Assembly (NCBI RefSeq): GCF_022760965.1
Contig: NZ_JAKVIJ010000001.1
Coordinates: 186,001 to 250,000, forward strand
Source: Simplicispira sedimenti
GTDB lineage: Bacteria; Pseudomonadota; Gammaproteobacteria; Burkholderiales; Burkholderiaceae_C
Reading direction: 5' to 3'
Length of the DNA: 64,000 nt
In this document: in pieces, positions 59,096-64,000 of the stretch
Layout: every line of letters starts with the position of its first letter
Numbering within the stretch: position 1 is the stretch's first letter
Program-made: the position numbers and the translations under genes
The notes under the pieces: generated by a model
The model's input: the letters and a program-made list of their open reading frames with translations, nothing else
Told to the model about the DNA's origin: nothing
Database searches by the model: none

Positions 59096-59240
59096 CGGGG
59101 AGGCTGGGGGGCGGCCATCAGCGGGACTGATGGCGGATTAAATCGGGGGGCCTGAATTTGTGACAGGCGGTTATAACACGCGGATTCCAGCGTCCCGGTG
59201 CCAGAATCCCCTTCCACACCCCAGCACGCACCTGCCCGCC

Positions 59241-60356
59241 ATGCCCCGTCCCATTCTTGCCACCATCCACACCGCTGCACTGCAACACAACCTGGCGCGC
59301 GCGCAGCAGGCCGCTCCCGACGCACGCGTCTGGGCCGTGGTCAAGGCCAATGCCTACGGGCACGGTATCGAGCGGGTGTTCGAGGCTTTTCGCGCCGCCG
59401 ACGGCTTTGCCCTGCTGGACCTGCAGGAGGCCGAGCGCATCCGCCACCTGGGCTGGCGCGGCCCCATCCTGCTGCTTGAAGGCGTGTTCGAGCCGCGCGA
59501 CCTGGAACTGTGCTCGCGCCTGGGCCTGTGGCACGCCGTGCACTGCGACGCCCAGATCGACTGGCTGGCTGCCCACAAGACGCAGGTGCCGCACCGCGTG
59601 TTCCTCAAGATGAACTCGGGCATGAACCGCCTGGGCTTCACGCCCGAGCGCTACCGCGCCGCCTGGGCGCGCCTGAACGCCCTGCCGCAGGTGGAGGAAA
59701 TCTCGCTCATGACGCATTTCTCCGACGCCGACGGGCCGCGCGGAATCGCCCACCAGATGGCCGCCTTTGCCCTGGCCACGCGCGACCTGCCCGGCGAGCG
59801 CAGCCTGTGCAACAGCGCCGCCACGCTGCGCCATGCGCAGGACGCCCAGGTGCGCGCCGACTGGGTGCGCGCAGGCATCCTGCTGTACGGCGGCGCGCCC
59901 GACCACCCCGAGCGCCGCAGCACGGATTGGGATCTGCAACCCGGCATGACCCTGTCCACCAAGTTGCTGGCGGTGCAGGAACTGCAGCCGGGCGACACCG
60001 TGGGCTATGGCTCCTCCTTCACCGCCGACGCCCCCATGACCCTGGGCGTGGCCGCCTGCGGCTACGCCGACGGCTACCCGCGCCACTGCGGCACCGGCAC
60101 GCCGGTGCTGGTGGAAGGCGTGCGCACCCGCACCGTGGGCCGCGTGAGCATGGACATGCTGGCCGTGGACCTCACGCCCCTGCGCGCCGCGGGCATGGAG
60201 GTCGGCATGGGCAGCGAAGTCACGCTGTGGGGCCGCTCCAGCCAGGGCGCCGTGCTGCCCATTGACGAGGTGGCGCAGGCCGCAGGCACCATTGGCTATG
60301 AGCTGATGTGCGCGGTGGCCCAGCGCGTGCCGGTGGTGGTGGACGCCAGAGCATGA
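59241..60356 (+). CDS. alr: Alanine racemase
   Basis: A 371-residue PLP enzyme converting L- to D-alanine for peptidoglycan. K35 in VVKANAYGHG binds PLP; the opposite-face catalytic Tyr is in GDTVGYGSSFTA, and RVFLKMNSGMNRLGF, GVAACGYADGYPRHCG and GRVSMDMLAVDLT are typical. The start at MPRPILATIH gives the expected length. It is divergent from lplT and overlaps the next gene by four bases (ATGA). Confidence 0.95.
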   Translation: MPRPILATIHTAALQHNLARAQQAAPDARVWAVVKANAYGHGIERVFEAFRAADGFALLDLQEAERIRHLGWRGPILLLEGVFEPRDLELCSRLGLWHAVHCDAQIDWLAAHKTQVPHRVFLKMNSGMNRLGFTPERYRAAWARLNALPQVEEISLMTHFSDADGPRGIAHQMAAFALATRDLPGERSLCNSAATLRHAQDAQVRADWVRAGILLYGGAPDHPERRSTDWDLQPGMTLSTKLLAVQELQPGDTVGYGSSFTADAPMTLGVAACGYADGYPRHCGTGTPVLVEGVRTRTVGRVSMDMLAVDLTPLRAAGMEVGMGSEVTLWGRSSQGAVLPIDEVAQAAGTIGYELMCAVAQRVPVVVDARA

Positions 60357-61171
60357 AGCGCCCCGGCCAGGCCCGGCGCAGCAACTGGCGCACCCTGCGC
60401 CTGACCGAGCGCGAGCAGATCGCGCAGACGCTGCAGCAGCGCCACAGCCTGCGCTGGCATGGGCTGTGCATCGGCAGCCTCACGCTGCTGGGCATGCTGC
60501 TGGCCGCATGGATGCAAAAGACGCTGGGCGTGCACCAGCTCTCGGTGCGCTACGCGGTCACGCTCACCGTGGGCTACCTGGTGTACCTGCTGGTGCTGCG
60601 CCTGTGGGCCACCTGGCTGGTGCAACCCGAGGGCAAGGGCAAGGCCAAGGACAGCGGCTGGGATGCGGGCGACGCCATCGATGCTGGCGACATGGCACTG
60701 GATGTGGTGGACCTGGCCCGCTCCGCCACCCGTGTGCGCCCCCATGTTTCCATGCCTTCGGACGGGGGCGACACATCGGGCGCGCTGGACGGCGCCGCCC
60801 AGGGCCTGGGCGACCTGGCCGGGGGAGCGCTCGAAGGCCTGGGCAGCGCCGATGAAGGCGCCGTGGTGGTGGTGCCCGTGGTGGCCATCTTTGCCATCGT
60901 GGCGCTGCTGGTCATGGGCGCGGGCTCGCTGGCGCTGCTGTTCTTTGGTTGGGACGTGCTGCTGGCCGTGGCCGTGGAACTGGCGTTTTCGGTCACCACG
61001 GCCCGTGTGGCCATGGGGGTGGAACGTGCGGGCTGGCTCAGCGCCGCCGTGCGCCTGACCTGGAAGCCGCTGCTCGGCGCACTGCTGTGCGCCGTGGCCC
61101 TGGGCGCCACCATCGACCATTTCCTGCCACAGGTAGATTCGCTGCCCGAAGCCATACGGCTCTTGCGCTGA
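60353..61171 (+). CDS. Unrecognised membrane protein coupled to alr
   Basis: A 272-residue protein with a basic N-terminus (KRPGQARRSNWRTLRL), about five transmembrane helices (LCIGSLTLLGMLLAAW, YAVTLTVGYLVYLLVLRLWAT, a Gly/Asp-rich central loop ~100-180, VVVVPVVAIFAIVALLVMGAGSLALLFFGWDVLLAVAVELAF and LLGALLCAVALGATIDHFLP). The ATGA overlap with alr suggests translational coupling, so a role in envelope synthesis is plausible but not shown. I do not recognise the family. Confidence 0.75.
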   Translation: MKRPGQARRSNWRTLRLTEREQIAQTLQQRHSLRWHGLCIGSLTLLGMLLAAWMQKTLGVHQLSVRYAVTLTVGYLVYLLVLRLWATWLVQPEGKGKAKDSGWDAGDAIDAGDMALDVVDLARSATRVRPHVSMPSDGGDTSGALDGAAQGLGDLAGGALEGLGSADEGAVVVVPVVAIFAIVALLVMGAGSLALLFFGWDVLLAVAVELAFSVTTARVAMGVERAGWLSAAVRLTWKPLLGALLCAVALGATIDHFLPQVDSLPEAIRLLR

Positions 61172-61253
61172 AGCAACGGCCGCATGCGGTGGCGGCCATT
61201 CCGCAGGCGAGGTCGGCCGCGCCTGCAGGGCGGTGTTGCTGGCGCGAACCGGA

Positions 61254-61370
61254 TCAGCAGATGACCGCGAGTTCATCCACGATGGCGCGCTCCCGGTGCG
61301 TAAGGGCTGCATAGCCCCAGCGGAACAGTCGGGTCAGGGCATGATTGACTTCGGATTCGCTGTAACGCAT
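61254..61370 (-). CDS. Possible 38-residue small protein
   Basis: MRYSESEVNHALTRLFRWGY to AIVDELAVIC, an amphipathic acidic/basic helix-like peptide. A GGGAGAG ribosome site sits six bases before the ATG on the minus strand. It is in a gap between two plus-strand genes. The frame continues upstream of the ATG but without support. I recognise no family. Confidence 0.4.
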   Translation of the reverse strand: MRYSESEVNHALTRLFRWGYAALTHRERAIVDELAVIC

Positions 61371-61666
61371 GGCTCTCTCCCACAGAAGCCACAGGCCCCT
61401 GAAGTTGGTGGTGGATGCATGTCTGACAGGCGCCCCTGGAAACCTCTGCCGCCAAGTGCACGCCAAGGCTTGTTGCTCGACCAAGCCCTGTGCACAGCAT
61501 GAACCGATCGCAAGTGCGTGAAGCCGACAGGAAGCGGTGCCATCGGCCGTTATTTGGCAGATCAATCAGGCACGCCTGTGCGACTCGGTTGCTGCCGACC
61601 AGGCACCGTGCCATGCGACCTCCACCCGGGGCTACCATCCCCCCATCGGCACCTGCATCCACTGCC
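61371..61666. other. Gap with no recognised gene
   Basis: About 300 bases before the second ferric reductase gene. No tRNA, repeat copy, terminator or convincing promoter was seen; it may hold the promoters of the small minus-strand frame and of the reductase gene. Confidence 0.5.
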
Positions 61667-63013
61667 ATGCAAACCATCCGCCAGGTCTTCGGCTTCTTTC
61701 TGCTTCTGCTCAGCACCGCCTGGTGGCTGAGCGACCCGACCGATGCCGCGTCGTTGACGCATGTCTTCGCCTGGCGCGCCGTGCTGCTGCAGTACACCGG
61801 CGTGCTGGCCATCGGTGTCATGGCGCTGGCCCTGGTGCTGGCGGTGCGTCCGGTGGTGTTCGAGCCCTGGCTGGGCGGCCTGGACAAGATGTACCGGCTG
61901 CACAAGTGGCTGGGCATCACGGCGCTCGGGGCGTCCATCGCGCATTGGCTGCTGGCCGTGGTGCCGCCGCACCTGGCGGGCCTGGGCTGGATCCGGCGCC
62001 AGGCGGTCTCCACCAGCCTGTTGCGCACCGACCTGCCCGCGCTCGAATGGCTGCAGCAGGCGCTGCGCGGCCAGCGCGGCATGGCCGTGGTGGTGGGCGA
62101 GTGGGCGTTCTACCTGGCCGTGCTGATGATGCTGCTGGCGCTGGTGCGCTCCTTCCCGTACCGCTACTTCTTCAAGGTGCACCGCCTGCTGGCCGCCGCC
62201 TTCCTGGCCCTGGCCTGGCATGCGCTTGTGCTGCTGCGGGTGGACGACTGGGCCGGTGTCCTCGGGCTGCCCCTGGCCGTGCTGGTGCTGGCCGGCGGCA
62301 TCGCGGCGGTGCGGGTGCTGCTGCGCCGCGTGGCGGCCGGCCGCAAGGCGGTGGGGGAGGTGTCGGCCATCACCCGGCACGAGGCCGTGCACACGCTGGA
62401 GCTGGCGATCGACATCAAGGGCCGCTGGGCCGGGCACCAGGCGGGCCAATTCGCCTTTGTCACCTTCCATGCCGAAGAAGGGGCGCACCCCTTCACCATC
62501 GCGACGCCATGGACGGGGGACGGGCGCATCGGCTTTCTCGTCAAGGCCCTGGGTGACTACACGCGCACCCTGGAGCACCGCCTGCGCGTGGGCAGCGTGG
62601 TGCAGGTGGAAGGGCCTTATGGGCAGTTCACGTTCGAGGGCGCGCGGGCGCGCCAGATCTGGGTGGGCGGCGGCATCGGCATTGCGCCATTCGTCGCGCG
62701 CATGAAGGCGCTGGCGCAGGCGCCCGATGGCAAGACCATCGACCTGTTCCATGCCACTGCGGAGTACGACGCCGATGCCATCGGCCTGCTGGAGCGCGAC
62801 GCCCAGGCCGCCGGGGTGCGCCTGCATGTGCTGTGGGATGCGCGCGATGGCCTGCTCGATGCCCGGCGCATCGCCGCCGCCGTGCCGCAGTGGCACGAGG
62901 CCGATGTCTGGTTCTGCGGCCCGGCGGCTTTCGGTCAGGTGCTGCGGCGGGACCTGCTGGCGCTGGGCCTGCCTGCGGAGCAGTTCCACCAGGAACTGTT
63001 CCAGATGCGTTGA
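61667..63013 (+). CDS. Ferric reductase-like transmembrane flavocytochrome (second copy)
   Basis: A 448-residue homologue of the protein at 38771. Helices to ~225 carry the bis-His pairs LHKW..IAHW and VHRL..AWHA; the FNR part has AHPFTIATPW, KALGDYTRTLEHRLRVGSVVQVEGPYG, WVGGGIGIAPFVARMK and DVWFCGPAAFG. It has no PepSY, ApbE or regulator neighbours, so it may serve a different electron acceptor. ATG MQTIRQ is used; the frame is open 177 bases upstream without conserved sequence. Confidence 0.9.
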   Translation: MQTIRQVFGFFLLLLSTAWWLSDPTDAASLTHVFAWRAVLLQYTGVLAIGVMALALVLAVRPVVFEPWLGGLDKMYRLHKWLGITALGASIAHWLLAVVPPHLAGLGWIRRQAVSTSLLRTDLPALEWLQQALRGQRGMAVVVGEWAFYLAVLMMLLALVRSFPYRYFFKVHRLLAAAFLALAWHALVLLRVDDWAGVLGLPLAVLVLAGGIAAVRVLLRRVAAGRKAVGEVSAITRHEAVHTLELAIDIKGRWAGHQAGQFAFVTFHAEEGAHPFTIATPWTGDGRIGFLVKALGDYTRTLEHRLRVGSVVQVEGPYGQFTFEGARARQIWVGGGIGIAPFVARMKALAQAPDGKTIDLFHATAEYDADAIGLLERDAQAAGVRLHVLWDARDGLLDARRIAAAVPQWHEADVWFCGPAAFGQVLRRDLLALGLPAEQFHQELFQMR

Positions 63014-63022
63014 GCTGCCGGA

Positions 63023-64000
63023 TCAGGACATCTGCGGTGCGCCGCCACCACGGGTTTGGCGCGGCACCACCAGGGAGCCCCTCTTGCGGTTGCCCGTCTT
63101 GACCAGATACATGGCCTGGTCGGCAGCGGCGAGCAAGGCCTCCGGATCGCTGCCGTGCTCGGGGTACAGCGCAATGCCAATGGACGCACCGATCTGCACA
63201 CGCAGCTTGCCCAGCGTCCAGGGCTGGCTCAGTGCGTCGGCCAGGCGCTGGGCCAGCGCCACGGCCTGGTCGTAGTGGTCGATGCCGCGCTGCAGCACGG
63301 CAAACTCATCGCCCCCCAGCCGCGCCACAAAGTCTGATTCGCGCGCGACCCGGCGCAGGGTCTGGCCCACCCAGACCAGCACCTGGTCCCCGGCGGCATG
63401 GCCGTGGGTGTCGTTGATGGGCTTGAACCCATCCAGGTCCAGGTACAGCACCGCCAGACGGCCCTGCTGGCGCCTGGCCAGCGCCACCTCGGCCACCAGG
63501 CATTCCATGAACTTGGCGCGGTTGTACAGCCCGGTCAGGCTGTCGTGGCTGGCCAGGTGCTCGATGTTCTGCTGGTGCTGGTGGCGTTCGGTCACATCGG
63601 TGAAGGTGCGCAGCAAGCCGCCACCCGCCACCGGAATGCTGCGTACTTCGATCATGCGGCCGTTGGGGCGCTGGCGCACGGCGAGAGGCTGGACCGTGCC
63701 GAGTGAGTGGGGTGACAGGTGCGCCAGCGCCTGCGGCGGCTGGCCTTCGAACTCGCCATGCTCGCGCTGGAAGCGAATCACGTCTTCCAGCAGGGGCTGG
63801 GTGTCCAGCAGTTCCCGCGGCAGATCGAGCAGTTCCAGGATGCGCTGGTTGTAGAACTCGATCCGGCCTTGCGGGTTGATCATGGCCACGCCCTGCTCCA
63901 TGTTTTGCAGCGTGGCCTGCAGCAGCGCGGACTCGCGTGCCAGTGCGGTAGCGCTGTCGCGGGCCGCCTGCTCGGCTTCGGCCAGGCGCTCCTGTTGCAG
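63023..64000 (-). CDS. PAS-GGDEF protein, 5' part cut by window end
   Basis: A probable diguanylate cyclase. A PAS-like domain (MEQGVAMINPQGRIEFYNQRILELLDLP) is followed by the GGDEF domain (HDSLTGLYNRAKFMECL, LDLDGFKPINDTHGHAAGD, RLGGDEFAVL, ending ADQAMYLVKTGNRKRG). The active loop GGDEF is intact; no upstream RxxD I-site was identified. Upstream (63902-64000) the frame continues as a charged, coiled-coil-like stretch (ERLAEAEQAARDSATALARE) and leaves the window, so the N-terminus and any sensor are unseen. No EAL domain lies within the window. Confidence 0.88.
   Translation of the reverse strand: MQQERLAEAEQAARDSATALARESALLQATLQNMEQGVAMINPQGRIEFYNQRILELLDLPRELLDTQPLLEDVIRFQREHGEFEGQPPQALAHLSPHSLGTVQPLAVRQRPNGRMIEVRSIPVAGGGLLRTFTDVTERHQHQQNIEHLASHDSLTGLYNRAKFMECLVAEVALARRQQGRLAVLYLDLDGFKPINDTHGHAAGDQVLVWVGQTLRRVARESDFVARLGGDEFAVLQRGIDHYDQAVALAQRLADALSQPWTLGKLRVQIGASIGIALYPEHGSDPEALLAAADQAMYLVKTGNRKRGSLVVPRQTRGGGAPQMS

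Noticed and set aside
1..64000. CRISPR array, tRNA, rRNA, prophage or integron
   Set aside because: No regular direct repeat/spacer pattern, tRNA-like cloverleaf, integrase or attachment site was recognised by eye; weak cases could be missed without a covariance-model search.

Overview
The window is about 64 kb of GC-rich, gene-dense bacterial chromosome. Protein families, gene orders and a recurring 50-60 bp repeat typical of Acidovorax-like genomes point to a betaproteobacterium of the family Comamonadaceae; this assignment is an inference, since no rRNA or tRNA gene is visible. No prophage, integrase, transposase, plasmid origin or CRISPR array was seen. Most content is chromosomal housekeeping mixed with envelope, redox and stress modules.

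Layout. 1-9.2 kb: end of an EamA permease, a glyoxalase-II-like hydrolase, an M48 protease divergent from AmpG, a CpxRA-like two-component system behind a CpxR-type direct repeat, then a minus-strand block of an O-antigen-ligase-like protein, a zinc-finger protein, a GT4 glycosyltransferase and ilvE. 9.2-18.6 kb: radA, a secreted RNase Sa-like nuclease with a barstar inhibitor, maeB, and a beta-alanine/methylmalonate-semialdehyde pair (mmsA plus omega-aminotransferase) divergent from its likely LysR regulator. 18.7-27.7 kb: a lipoprotein, an orphan flagellar-rod-like protein, a Fur-box-controlled DUF2061 protein, then a same-strand cluster SPFH - DUF4178 - DUF350 - membrane spermidine-synthase-like - Tat/lipoprotein FAD oxidoreductase - hemerythrin.

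27.7-34.2 kb is a lipid A modification locus: a PmrAB/QseBC-like two-component system, whose kinase is frameshifted here, divergent from eptA - dgkA - LTA-synthase-like. EptA releases diacylglycerol, DgkA recycles it, and a PmrA-like direct repeat lies between the two arms. 34.4-42.6 kb is a flavin-based transmembrane electron-transfer locus: ApbE, a PepSY-flavodoxin-FNR fusion, a DUF2271 protein with a TGAS motif, a PepSY protein and a ferric-reductase-like flavocytochrome, divergent from PepSY - PhoPQ-like regulator/kinase, with opposed 11-bp-period direct repeats between them. A second ferric-reductase paralogue lies at 61.7-63.0 kb.

42.7-64 kb: acetyltransferase, TerB-like protein, NudJ and mnmA separated by an inverted M20 peptidase, ssb-MFS divergent from uvrA, an esterase/AraC/GspC-like group, a secreted hydrolase, glutathione peroxidase, DUF2251 protein, lplT divergent from alr, a membrane protein, the second ferric reductase and a PAS-GGDEF protein cut by the window end. 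Nine copies of the small repeat (A) and two of a second hairpin repeat (B) occur; two copies of A lie in frame inside the FAD oxidoreductase gene.
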